Of a DNA stretch of 64,000 nucleotides, positions 43,101 through 50,477 are shown piece by piece. Source of the DNA: Mycobacterium sp. OAS707 (GTDB lineage: Bacteria > Actinomycetota > Actinomycetes > Mycobacteriales > Mycobacteriaceae). The stretch spans positions 124,001 to 188,000 of the forward strand of contig NZ_JADBDS010000006.1 in assembly GCF_014873705.1 (NCBI RefSeq), in the 5' to 3' direction. How positions within the stretch are numbered: the stretch's first letter is position 1; every line of letters begins with the position of its first letter. A program made the position numbers and the translations under genes. The notes under the pieces were generated by a model that made no database searches, was not told the DNA's origin, and worked only from the letters and a program-made list of their open reading frames with translations.

Positions 43101-43880
43101 CTTGTGTTGTGGGAGGCGCAGTTCGGCGACTTCGTCAACGGCGCGCAGTCGATCATCGACGAGTTCATTTCGTCCGGCGAGGCCAAATGGGGCCAGCTGT
43201 CCGACGTGGTGCTGCTGCTGCCGCACGGCCACGAGGGCCAGGGACCTGACCACACCTCGGCGCGCATCGAGCGGTTCCTGCTGCTGTGGGCAGAGGGCTC
43301 GATGACGATCGCGATGCCGTCGACACCCGCGAACTACTTCCATCTGCTGCGCCGCCACGGCCTGGACGGAATTCACCGGCCGCTGATCGTGGCAACGCCA
43401 AAGTCCATGCTGCGCAACAAGGCTGCGGTCAGCGATCTCAAGGACTTCACCGAGGGCAAGTTCCGGTCGGTCATCGAGGAGCCCACCTACGACGAGGGCA
43501 TCGGAGACCGCAACAAGGTCAAGCGGATGCTGCTGACCAGCGGCAAGATCTACTACGAGCTGGTCGCGCGGAAGAACAAGGACAACCGCGACGACGTCGC
43601 GATCGTCCGTATCGAGCAGCTTGCTCCGTTGCCCCGGCGGCGGCTGTCCGAGACGCTGGACCGGTATCCGAACATCGAGCAGTACTTCTGGGTGCAGGAG
43701 GAGCCTGCGAACCAGGGTGCGTGGCCGACATTCGGGCTCACGCTTCCTGAGGTGTGCTCGGACAGGCTGTCTGGCATCAAGCGGATTTCGCGTCGCGCGA
43801 TGTCGGCGCCGTCGTCGGGCTCGTCGAAGGTGCACGCCGTCGAGCAGCAGGAGATCATCGACGAGGCGTTCGCCGAGTAG
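40170..43880 (+). CDS. kgd: Multifunctional 2-oxoglutarate decarboxylase/dehydrogenase (E1 with E2-like domain)
   Basis: Thiamine-diphosphate enzyme of the TCA cycle, E1 of the 2-oxoglutarate dehydrogenase complex, that can also release succinic semialdehyde or condense to 2-hydroxy-3-oxoadipate. The 1,236 residues comprise a short N-terminal helix region (FGQNEWLVEEMYRKFREDPS), a Pro/Ala-rich linker (about 50-120), an E2-type acyltransferase domain with TYDHRIIQGAESGDF (His 324) and the E1 domain with GMPHRGRLNVLANI and MLCYRRRGHNEGDDPS. The GTG at 40170 puts the product at the usual SPSPFGQNEW start; an in-frame TTG at 40125 is less likely. In mycobacteria it is inhibited by GarA. A strong terminator follows. 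Confidence 0.96.
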   Translation: MNSPSPFGQNEWLVEEMYRKFREDPSSVDPSWHEFLVDYSPEPTTETHPTIGNGQPAQAPVAPPEPAPAPAPAPKADAGNGVAAAPPKAPEPPKPAAKPAAPPITPAEGSESQVLRGAAAAVVKNMSASLEVPTATSVRAIPAKLLIDNRIVINNHLKRTRGGKISFTHLIGYALVQAVKKFPNMNRHFAEVDGKPNSVTPEHVNLGLAIDLQGKDGARQLVVAAIKGCETMQFGQFIAGYEDIVRRARDGKLTAEDFSGVTISLTNPGTIGTVHSVPRLMRGQGAIIGVGAMEYPAEFQGASEERIAELGVGKLVTFTSTYDHRIIQGAESGDFLRTIHELLLSDDFFDDIFRELGIPYEPVRWRTDNPDSIVDKNARVIELIAAYRNRGHLMADIDPLRLDKSRFRSHPDLDVATHGLTLWDLDREFKVDGFAGKEYKKLRDVLGLLRDAYCRHVGVEYTHILEPEQQKWLQERIEVKHDKPTVAQQKYILSKLNAAEAFETFLQTKYVGQKRFSLEGAETVIPMMDAAIDQAAEHALDEVVIGMPHRGRLNVLANIVGKPYSQIFSEFEGNLNPSQAHGSGDVKYHLGATGNYIQMFGDNDIQVSLVANPSHLEAVDPVLEGLVRAKQDLLDKGDAPDGFSVVPMMLHGDAAFAGQGVVAETLNLALLRGYRTGGTIHIIVNNQIGFTTSPNDSRSSEYCTDVAKMIGAPIFHVNGDDPEACVWVARLAVDFRQKFKKDVVIDMLCYRRRGHNEGDDPSMTQPYMYDVIDTKRGSRKTYTEALIGRGDISMKEAEDALRDYQGQLERVFNEVRDLEKHPIAPSSSVESDQMVPAGMTTAVDKSLLARIGDAHLAFPDDFNVHPRVMPVLEKRREMAYEGKVDWAFAELLALGSFLAEGKTIRLSGQDTRRGTFTQRHSVIIDRKTGREFTPLQLLTTNTDGTPTGGKFMVYDSALSEFAAVGFEYGYSVGNPDALVLWEAQFGDFVNGAQSIIDEFISSGEAKWGQLSDVVLLLPHGHEGQGPDHTSARIERFLLLWAEGSMTIAMPSTPANYFHLLRRHGLDGIHRPLIVATPKSMLRNKAAVSDLKDFTEGKFRSVIEEPTYDEGIGDRNKVKRMLLTSGKIYYELVARKNKDNRDDVAIVRIEQLAPLPRRRLSETLDRYPNIEQYFWVQEEPANQGAWPTFGLTLPEVCSDRLSGIKRISRRAMSAPSSGSSKVHAVEQQEIIDEAFAE

Positions 43881-43891
43881 CCGGTCGTTTT

Positions 43892-43941
43892 TGCGTTCAG
43901 GGTCGTGAACCTCGGCGGTTCACGACCCTGAACGCATTTTT
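43892..43941 (+). terminator. Strong intrinsic terminator of kgd
   Basis: A perfect 19-base stem (43892-43910 with 43918-43936; TGCGTTCAGGGTCGTGAAC) with a seven-base loop, followed by TTTTT (43937-43941), begins 12 bases after the kgd stop. The T-run lies only on the downstream side for + transcripts. Confidence 0.9.
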
Positions 43942-44022
43942 GAGCGCCTAGTCGGCGAGCAAACGCTGCGGGGACCGTCGACCATCCCCGCCGACGAGCT
44001 TTTCGCCCGTGAGATAGATCAC

Positions 44023-44050
44023 TTGACATTTCTGGAATCGCAGGTAGCGG
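44023..44050 (+). promoter_or_regulatory. Possible cutinase promoter
   Basis: TTGACA (44023-44028), 16 bases, then TAGCGG (44045-44050), which is a poor -10. It lies about 75 bases before the cutinase start. The rest of the 43942-44123 gap shows nothing else. Confidence 0.3.
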
Positions 44051-44123
44051 ATCCCGCTTGTAGCAGGCAGTTGCCACCTCTGCATAGAAGCGATGGCAGA
44101 CCGACCGAAGGACGGGACCGCTC

Positions 44124-44900
44124 ATGACGACACCGCTACTGGCTCGCTCCGCCAAGATGACGCAAACGGCCACTTTCGCGGCACTCACGCTGGTTGCTGT
44201 CGTCGCCGGGCTGTTCGCAGGCCCCGCCACAACGGCCAACGCCGCTGACGACGCGTGCGCCGCCGTCGAGGTCGTGTTCGCCCGCGGCACTTTCGAGGCG
44301 CCCGGCGTCGGTGCCACCGGGCAAGCATTCGTCGACGCGTTGCAAGCCCGGTTGCCGGGTAAGACGGTCGAGGTGTACGGGGTCGACTATCCGGCTTCGC
44401 TGGATTTCGGGCAGGCCGTCACCGGAATTGCCGACTCTGTCAACAAGATTCAGTCGATCGCCGCACAATGCCCATCGACAAAGATCGTGCTCGGCGGTTA
44501 CTCGCAGGGCGCCGCTGTCGCCGGTTACACCACATCCAGTGTTGTGCCCGCTGGATACACACTGCCGGCAGGCATCTCCGGACCAATGCCTGCATCCGTC
44601 GCCTCCCACGTCTCGGCGGTGGTTCTGTTCGGCACTCCGGACCCCTGGTTCCTTGGCCTGGCCGATCGCAACGCACCGCCGATAACCATCGGTGACCTGT
44701 ACGCCGGCAAGACGATTCAGCTGTGCGCCACTGGCGACCCGGTCTGCTTTCCCGGTGGCCTGGATCGCTCCGCGCACAGCTCGTACAAGTCAAACGGCAT
44801 GGCCGATCAGGCGGCCGACTTCGTGGCCGGCAAGCTCGGCGGCTCTGCACCGGTGGCGCCGGTCGTGCAAACCGCCGGCGAGGCCGATCCCGGAAACTGA
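44124..44900 (+). CDS. Secreted cutinase-family serine esterase
   Basis: Exported alpha/beta hydrolase of 258 residues, predicted lipase or esterase. A Sec signal peptide spans about 1-41 (cleavage after TTANA), and the mature part has the cutinase nucleophile GYSQG (Ser 127) and acid/His segment GDPVCFPGGLDRSAHSS (Asp 205, His 218); cysteine pairs fit the cutinase disulfides. Mycobacterial cutinase-like proteins hydrolyse lipids and esters rather than plant cutin. The ATG is followed by a second Met at 12, which could also serve. It occupies the interval that, as I recall, holds a RelBE toxin-antitoxin pair in H37Rv. Confidence 0.9.
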   Translation: MTTPLLARSAKMTQTATFAALTLVAVVAGLFAGPATTANAADDACAAVEVVFARGTFEAPGVGATGQAFVDALQARLPGKTVEVYGVDYPASLDFGQAVTGIADSVNKIQSIAAQCPSTKIVLGGYSQGAAVAGYTTSSVVPAGYTLPAGISGPMPASVASHVSAVVLFGTPDPWFLGLADRNAPPITIGDLYAGKTIQLCATGDPVCFPGGLDRSAHSSYKSNGMADQAADFVAGKLGGSAPVAPVVQTAGEADPGN

Positions 44901-44912
44901 GACAAACCCTCG

Positions 44913-44957
44913 CCGACGGCCGGAAGTCAGTCCCCAAGGACTGCTTCCGGCCGTCGG
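44913..44957 (+). terminator. Hairpin terminator after the cutinase gene
   Basis: CCGACGGCCGGAAG-T-CAGTCC pairs with GGACTGCTTCCGGCCGTCGG across a four-base loop, a 20-bp stem with one bulge, 12 bases after the stop. There is no clear T-run. Confidence 0.65.
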
Positions 44958-45027
44958 TCATTCACAGCCCGTTGACAGCGAAAGACGTAGCGCCCCATAG
45001 CCGGTAGCGGCGATCTACCTTGGACGA

Positions 45028-45789
45028 ATGACTGCTGTAGACGTTCGCCAGCACGAGGCCGACTACGGGTACGACGGGGACTACCGCGCCATACCGGCAC
45101 CCGCAGTCGCCGGCATCACCGCGGCGACCAGCGCCGCCCTGCTCGCGTCGGCTGCCAGATGTCTGCGGCGGGGTAAACCGCTCGCGGCGGCGGTGACCGG
45201 TGGCACGGGTGCGTCCATCATCGCGACCGCGGCGCTGTTCATCCGCACCACCCGCGTCGGCAAGTTCGAGGCGTGGGCCGACATCCTGAAGGACCTGCGC
45301 CTGCGCGGCGACGAAACCCTCCTCGACATGGGCTGCGGACGTGGCGCGGTGCTGCTCGCCGCGGCCAAGCTGCTACCGAACGGCCGGGCAATCGGCGTCG
45401 ACATCTGGCGCGCCGACCAGACGCACAACGCCGAGCAGAACACGCTGCGCAACGCCGAGATCGAGGGCGTCGCGGATCGTGTCGAGGTGCGGACCGCCGA
45501 CATCACCGACCTGCCGTTCGACGACGACAGCTTCGACGTCATCGTCAGCAGCCTTGTGGTGCACAACATTCCGGACGCAGACGCGCGCGCGAAGGCCATC
45601 AGTGAAGCGGCGCGGGTGTTGCGTCCCTGCGGCAAGCTGGCGCTTGTCGACATCTTCTACACCAACCACTACGCCAGCCAACTGCGCGCACTCGGCTGGA
45701 CCGACGTTCGTCGTCGCAATCTGGGCTGGCGGATGTGGTGGGGCCCGGGCATGGGCACGCACGTCATCACGGCGACGAAACCGGCATAG
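45028..45789 (+). CDS. Class I SAM-dependent methyltransferase with N-terminal membrane segment
   Basis: A 253-residue protein. The first 75 residues contain two hydrophobic helices (PAVAGITAATSAALLASAA and GTGASIIATAALFI); the rest is a Rossmann methyltransferase with SAM motif I LLDMGCGRGAVLLAAA, GVDIW as motif II and DSFDVIVSSLVVHN as motif IV. The acceptor is unknown, but membrane attachment suggests a lipid or quinone-like substrate (inference). TACCTT six bases before the ATG fits a leaderless transcript. Not found in the H37Rv order as I recall it. Confidence 0.85.
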   Translation: MTAVDVRQHEADYGYDGDYRAIPAPAVAGITAATSAALLASAARCLRRGKPLAAAVTGGTGASIIATAALFIRTTRVGKFEAWADILKDLRLRGDETLLDMGCGRGAVLLAAAKLLPNGRAIGVDIWRADQTHNAEQNTLRNAEIEGVADRVEVRTADITDLPFDDDSFDVIVSSLVVHNIPDADARAKAISEAARVLRPCGKLALVDIFYTNHYASQLRALGWTDVRRRNLGWRMWWGPGMGTHVITATKPA

Positions 45790-45859
45790 GGCCGCTGTAA
45801 GCGGGACCGCCGGTACCGACTAGCCTCTACCCGAGTCGTCTCACGCGAGGGAGTTGGTT

Positions 45860-46690
45860 ATGCAGGGCTTTGCCGGAAAGGTCGCGGTGGTGACCGGCGC
45901 CGGGTCGGGTATCGGGCAGGCGCTGGCCGTCGAGCTGGCCCGTTCAGGCGCCAGCCTGGCGATCAGCGACGTCAACACCGAAGGTCTGGCACAGACCGAA
46001 GAGCGACTGAAGGCCATCGGCGCGGCGGTGAAGGCCGACCGGCTCGACGTCACCGAGCGCGGGGCATTCGAGTTGTACGCCGACGCGGTCAAGGAGCACT
46101 TCGGCAAGGTCAACCAGATCTACAACAACGCGGGCATCGCGTTCGCAGGCGACATCGAGGTCACCGAATTCAAGGACATCGAGAAGGTGATGGACGTCGA
46201 CTTCTGGGGCGTCGTCAACGGCACCAAGGTATTCCTGCCGCACCTGATCGAGTCCGGCGACGGCCACGTCATCAACGTCTCCAGCATCTTCGGGCTGTTC
46301 GCGGTGCCCGGACAGGCCGCCTACAACGCGGCGAAGTTCGCCGTCCGCGGCTTCACCGAGGCACTGCGCCAGGAGATGGCGTTGGCCGGGCATCCGGTGA
46401 AGGTGACGACCGTGCACCCCGGCGGCATCAAGACCAACATCGTGCGCAACATGACCGCCGTCGACGGCGTCGACAAGGAAAAGCTGACCAACACCTTCGA
46501 CAAGAAGCTCGCCAACACCACTCCCGAGAAGGCAGCGCGGATCATCCTCGAGGGCGTACGTAAGAACAAAGCCCGCGTGCTCGTCGGCCCCGATGCGACG
46601 GCGCTCGACCTGATCGTCCGGGTCACCGGCTCGGGTTATCAGCGGCTGTTCTCGACGGTGATGTCGCGGATGGTGCCCGAAGCGCACTGA
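45860..46690 (+). CDS. Short-chain dehydrogenase/reductase (Rv1245c-type)
   Basis: NAD(P)-dependent oxidoreductase of 276 residues, the same length as recalled for Rv1245c. Cofactor-binding TGAGSGIG is at 13-20, NNAG at 89-92, and the catalytic set is Ser 141/142, Tyr 155 and Lys 159 (YNAAK). The C-terminal extension beyond residue 200 (VDKEKLTNTFDKKLANTTPE) may help bind a substrate, which is unknown. ATG 45860 is chosen, with GAGGGAG eight bases upstream; a TTG two codons before it is less likely. Confidence 0.9.
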   Translation: MQGFAGKVAVVTGAGSGIGQALAVELARSGASLAISDVNTEGLAQTEERLKAIGAAVKADRLDVTERGAFELYADAVKEHFGKVNQIYNNAGIAFAGDIEVTEFKDIEKVMDVDFWGVVNGTKVFLPHLIESGDGHVINVSSIFGLFAVPGQAAYNAAKFAVRGFTEALRQEMALAGHPVKVTTVHPGGIKTNIVRNMTAVDGVDKEKLTNTFDKKLANTTPEKAARIILEGVRKNKARVLVGPDATALDLIVRVTGSGYQRLFSTVMSRMVPEAH

Positions 46691-46786
46691 ACCACACGTT
46701 CCTCGCGATCGTGAGTGATGTGAGGGGGTCAACCACGGGGCGTGCCAGCACGCACCCGGATCTGACAACCCGAGAGGAACGCAGAC

Positions 46787-47152
46787 ATGAAGCACAAACT
46801 GATATGCGCAAGCTGCATGGTCGCCGCCGCTGTCATGGGCGCGGCACCTGCACACGCCGGTCCCCCCAACGCCGAATGCGGCGCACCGGGAGCCACCAGC
46901 ACTCCGGGTAATGCGGCGACGTCGCCCGGTTCGGTGTTCAACGAACCCGGCGTCAACAGCACCAATGGCGGCAAAGGCAATCAGGCATATGAAAATGCTG
47001 GGGCGCCGTCGCAGTACGACGTCGCGTGCGCCAAGGTAACCGCGGCCAACGCGGGCACGCCGCAGCAGACCACCCCGCCGCCGGACGTCATCACCAACAA
47101 TTCGCGGGCCAACAGAGCGATTTCGCACGTCGGTAAGGGCGCCGACAAGTAG
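46787..47152 (+). CDS. Small secreted hypothetical protein
   Basis: A 121-residue exported protein of unknown function. The signal peptide MKHKLICASCMVAAAVMGAA ends near AHA-GP (residue 25). The mature part is Gly/Asn/Pro-rich, with two cysteines (31 and 81) that could form a disulfide, and repeated turn motifs (GAPGATSTPGNAATSPGSVF, EPGVNSTNGGKGNQAYE). No domain is recognised. GAGAGGA stands eight bases before the ATG. It ends next to palindrome copy B, facing lpqZ. Confidence 0.75.
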   Translation: MKHKLICASCMVAAAVMGAAPAHAGPPNAECGAPGATSTPGNAATSPGSVFNEPGVNSTNGGKGNQAYENAGAPSQYDVACAKVTAANAGTPQQTTPPPDVITNNSRANRAISHVGKGADK

Positions 47153-47173
47153 CGCGATCGTCGCGCTCTACGG

Positions 47174-47238
47174 CCGCGAGAGTGCTTGGAATGTACGCAG
47201 ATTGCGGCGTGTCGACGTGCAGACACGCACGCTCGGCG
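47174..47238. repeat. Dispersed intergenic palindrome, copy B
   Basis: Located between the convergent ends of the secreted-protein and lpqZ genes. It shares CGGCGTGTC-N2-CGTGCAGACACGCACGCT with copies A and C; the outer left arm CCGCGAGAGTGC is imperfect against the right arm. GCGTGTC and GACACGC form the inner stem. Confidence 0.75.
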
Positions 47239-47241
47239 TAG

Positions 47242-48072
47242 TCAGCGGCCGAGTGGGTGCGCGTCGAGCCATGCGTCGGCCACCTGCCCGGGTTCCTTAC
47301 CCTCGGCGACCTGCCTGCGCATGTCGACAAGTGAGCCGCTGTCGAGCACGCCTGCCACCTCGTTGAGCGCAAGCACCTGCTGCTCGTTCAACTCGTTGCG
47401 GCGGTACAGCGGGACAAGGTTCTCGGCGCGGATCAGTGCGGTCTTGTCGGACAGCACGACCAACTCGGCCGGGATGTTCGGCGTGGCGGTCGTCGTCCAC
47501 GCCGCGTTGATCTGCCCGGCTTTCAGTACGGCGAAAAGGGTTGTGCTGTCCTTGAATTCGCGTGGCCGCGGCAACGAGCACGGGCCGACCTTCGCCGGTG
47601 TGGCCATGCCAGGCAAGGCACCGGCGACGATCTTGGCGCAATTGCGGACCGCCGCGGTGACGTCGCGTCCACCCCACGCGCCTGCCGTCTGCTCGGTAAC
47701 CGCTACTGCGGGCTTGTCCTCAGCGGAGGTTGTATAGTCGCCCGCCGCAACACCTTCCGGCAACGCAGACAGCAGCGCGCGGTACACCTGCGCGTCTGCT
47801 CGCGCGGTGGCGTCGGGGTCGAATCTGGCCAGCAGTTGGCCGGTGAAGCCCGGTGTCACCCGAACGTCGCCGGAATCCAACTCCCCCACCGGATCCGGCA
47901 CCGATTTCACATGTGCCGGGCTGCCATAGAACCGCAGCGCGGCGGCATACAAGTGCGCCACCAACTGCGATTCCGGCTCGGACCTGGCGCCCACTGTGAT
48001 CGACGGCGGCCCGGCAGGCGCCCCACATCCGACGAGGATCAGCGCGAGGAGCGCGACCGCGAACCGGCGCAT
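47242..48072 (-). CDS. lpqZ: Lipoprotein LpqZ, osmoprotectant-type solute-binding protein
   Basis: A 276-residue lipoprotein with lipobox LVGC (Cys at 16). The mature part belongs to the OpuAC/ProX type II periplasmic-binding fold: ITVGARSEPESQLVAHLYAA is the usual beginning, and AAWTTTATPNIPAELVVLSD lies in the second lobe. Relatives bind glycine betaine or choline, but the aromatic cage cannot be confirmed, and no ABC permease is nearby. Position agrees with H37Rv Rv1244. It starts eight bases after the malic enzyme stop, so the two are probably co-transcribed. Confidence 0.88.
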   Translation of the reverse strand: MRRFAVALLALILVGCGAPAGPPSITVGARSEPESQLVAHLYAAALRFYGSPAHVKSVPDPVGELDSGDVRVTPGFTGQLLARFDPDATARADAQVYRALLSALPEGVAAGDYTTSAEDKPAVAVTEQTAGAWGGRDVTAAVRNCAKIVAGALPGMATPAKVGPCSLPRPREFKDSTTLFAVLKAGQINAAWTTTATPNIPAELVVLSDKTALIRAENLVPLYRRNELNEQQVLALNEVAGVLDSGSLVDMRRQVAEGKEPGQVADAWLDAHPLGR

Positions 48073-48080
48073 AGGGCCCG

Positions 48081-49262
48081 TCAGAGCTCAGCGGCCGCGG
48101 CCACCGCCGCTGCGACCTCCGGAGCGACCCGAGGATCGAGCGGGCTTGGCACGATTCGGTCCGCGGCGAGGTCGTCGCAGGCGACCGCGAAGATCGCTTC
48201 TGCGGCAGCCACTTTCATCCGCTCGGTGATCCGCCGGGCGCCTGCATCCGACGCACCGCGGAAGATGCCAGGGAACGCCAGCACATTGTTGATCTGGTTC
48301 GGGAAGTCACTGCGCCCGGTCGCCACCACCGAGGCGTACTTCGCGGCCACATCGGGATGGATCTCCGGGTCGGGATTCGACAGCGCCATCACGATGCCAT
48401 CGGGGGCCATTGTCGCGACCAACTCCTCTGGCACCACACCGCCGGAGACACCGAGGAACATGTCGGCACCCTTGAGCGCGTCGGCCATGCCGCCGGTCAG
48501 GCCGTCGGGGTTGGTGCGCCCCGCCAACTCGGCCTTCACCGGAGTCAAGCCGTCACGGCCGGAATGCAGGATGCCGCGGGTGTCGACCACGGTGATATCC
48601 GAAACACCTGCTGCCAGAAGGATATTCGCGCATGCGACACCCGCGGCGCCGACGCCGGAGATCACCACGCGAAGCGAAGCCATATCCCGGTCCAGCACCT
48701 TCGTGGCGCCCATCAGCGCCGCGAGCACGACGATCGCGGTGCCGTGCTGGTCGTCGTGCATCACCGGGCAGTCGAGCGCCTCGATCAGGCGACGCTCGAT
48801 CTCGAAGCAGCGTGGCGCCGAGATGTCCTCGAGATTGACCGCCCCGAACGTCGGCCGCAGCCGCACCAGGGTCTCAACGATCTCGTCGGGATCCTTGGTA
48901 TCCAACACGATCGGGATCGAGTCCAGTTCGCCGAACGCCTTGAACAGCGCGCACTTGCCTTCCATCACCGGCAGCGCGGCCGCGGGCCCGATGTCGCCGA
49001 GGCCGAGCACCGCGGTGCCGTCGCTGACCACGGCCACCAGCCTGTTGGCCCACGTGTAGCGGGCGGCCAGCGTGCGGTCGGCGGCGATCGCCCGGCTGAC
49101 CTGCGCCACACCGGGCGTGTAGGCGATCGACAGGGCGCGCTGCGTGTCCAGCGGCGACTTCAGCTCGGCCGACAGCTTGCCGCCTACGTGAGCCTCGAAG
49201 ATCTCCTCATCGGTGACGACAACCTGCGGGGTTTGGACTTCGTGCGGCACCGTTTCAGTCAC
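48081..49262 (-). CDS. NAD(P)-dependent malic enzyme (short form)
   Basis: Oxidatively decarboxylates malate to pyruvate and CO2. The 393-residue product covers only the two malic domains, without the C-terminal phosphotransacetylase-like domain of MaeB. It shows ALSIAYTPGVAQVSRAIA, DGTAVLGLGDIGPAAALPVM, the metal-binding FGAVNLEDISAPRCFEIE, MHDDQHGTAIVVLAALM and the nucleotide-binding ISGVGAAGVACANILLAAGV. Coenzyme preference cannot be read safely. It lies downstream of mdh on the same strand (67-base gap), so two alternative malate-consuming enzymes are clustered. In H37Rv, as I recall, this place holds a PE_PGRS gene and a VapBC pair. Confidence 0.92.
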   Translation of the reverse strand: MTETVPHEVQTPQVVVTDEEIFEAHVGGKLSAELKSPLDTQRALSIAYTPGVAQVSRAIAADRTLAARYTWANRLVAVVSDGTAVLGLGDIGPAAALPVMEGKCALFKAFGELDSIPIVLDTKDPDEIVETLVRLRPTFGAVNLEDISAPRCFEIERRLIEALDCPVMHDDQHGTAIVVLAALMGATKVLDRDMASLRVVISGVGAAGVACANILLAAGVSDITVVDTRGILHSGRDGLTPVKAELAGRTNPDGLTGGMADALKGADMFLGVSGGVVPEELVATMAPDGIVMALSNPDPEIHPDVAAKYASVVATGRSDFPNQINNVLAFPGIFRGASDAGARRITERMKVAAAEAIFAVACDDLAADRIVPSPLDPRVAPEVAAAVAAAAEL

Positions 49263-49329
49263 CGCGTCAGGCTACTTGGCCGAATTAACGAGGCCGCCGA
49301 CGGGGTTGTGAATTTTGCGAATATTCGGC

Positions 49330-50319
49330 TCAAATCAGCCCGAGCTCGGTGACCGCCTTGCGTTCGTCGTCGAGTTCCGCGGTCGACTTGTCGATGCGGG
49401 CACGGGAGAATTCGTCGATCTCCAGGCCCTGGACGATCGACCAGTTGCCGTCCTTCGTCGTGACCGGGAACGACGAGATCAGTCCCTCGGGCACGCCGTA
49501 GCTGCCGTCGGAGAGCACCGCCATCGACACCCAGTCGCCCTCGGCGCTGCCCAGCAGCCAGTCACGGGCGGCGTCGGTGGTTGCCGACGCAGCCGATGCG
49601 GCAGAGGAGGCGCCGCGGGCGTCGATGATCGCCGCGCCGCGCTTGGCGACGGTCGGAATGAAGTCGTTCTCGATCCAGGCCTGGTCGTTGACGACCTCGG
49701 CGGCGTTCTTGCCGTTGACCTCCGCGTGGAAGATGTCGGGGTACTGGGTGGCCGAGTGGTTGCCCCAGATCGTCACCTTCTTGATGTCGGTGACGGCCGC
49801 CCCGGTCTTCTTGGCCAGCTGCGAGATCGCCCGGTTGTGGTCGAGGCGAGTCAGCGCGGAGAACCGCTCCTTGGGGATGTCGGGCGCGTTGCTCATCGCG
49901 ATCAGCGCGTTGGTGTTGGCCGGGTTGCCGGTGACACCGATCCGGATGTCGTCAGCAGCGACCTCGTTGACCGCCTTGCCCTGGGCAGTGAAGATCGCGC
50001 CGTTGGCCTCCAGCAGGTCACCGCGCTCCATGCCCGGGCCACGGGGCCGGGCGCCGACCAGCAGGGCCAGGTTCGTGCCGTCGAAGATCTTGTTGGCGTC
50101 CGAGCCGATCTCCACACCCGCGAGCAGCGGGAACGCGCAGTCGTCGAGTTCCATCACGACACCCTCGAGCGCCTTGAGCGCCGGCTCGATCTCCAGCAGC
50201 CGCAGTTCGATCGGCCGGTCGGGGCCGAGCAGCGATCCGCTGGCCAGGCGGAACAACAGGCTGTAGCCGATCTGGCCTGCGGCACCGGTGACGGCGACCT
50301 TGAGGGGAGTTGTGCTCAC
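49330..50319 (-). CDS. mdh: Malate dehydrogenase
   Basis: TCA-cycle enzyme interconverting malate and oxaloacetate with NAD. The 329 residues include the dinucleotide motif AVTGAAGQIGYSLLFRLASG near the N-terminus, the substrate-binding Arg in ARPRGPGMERGDL, and the catalytic His in KVTIWGNHSATQYPDIFHAE. Length equals that of H37Rv mdh (Rv1240) as recalled. The GTG start at 50319 has AAGGAG eight bases upstream. It is the first gene of a likely mdh-malic enzyme-lpqZ transcription unit, divergent from corA. Confidence 0.95.
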   Translation of the reverse strand: MSTTPLKVAVTGAAGQIGYSLLFRLASGSLLGPDRPIELRLLEIEPALKALEGVVMELDDCAFPLLAGVEIGSDANKIFDGTNLALLVGARPRGPGMERGDLLEANGAIFTAQGKAVNEVAADDIRIGVTGNPANTNALIAMSNAPDIPKERFSALTRLDHNRAISQLAKKTGAAVTDIKKVTIWGNHSATQYPDIFHAEVNGKNAAEVVNDQAWIENDFIPTVAKRGAAIIDARGASSAASAASATTDAARDWLLGSAEGDWVSMAVLSDGSYGVPEGLISSFPVTTKDGNWSIVQGLEIDEFSRARIDKSTAELDDERKAVTELGLI

Positions 50320-50477
50320 GTCAGATGCTCCTTAGGCGAAGTCCGATTGCCCGCACCGCGGGCGAGGGTCTGTCCGGGACGAAACTAGCGCACGGGCTTG
50401 CGCAGCTGGTGTCTGGGTGTATCGCGACGCGTAGCATTGATCCGCTGGTCAGACCTGCGCGACGAGGGGAGATTGAG

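Noticed and set aside
50320..50477. Magnesium-sensing leader before corA
   Set aside because: The gap is short, with a plausible -10 at 50432 and no M-box-like conserved segment.
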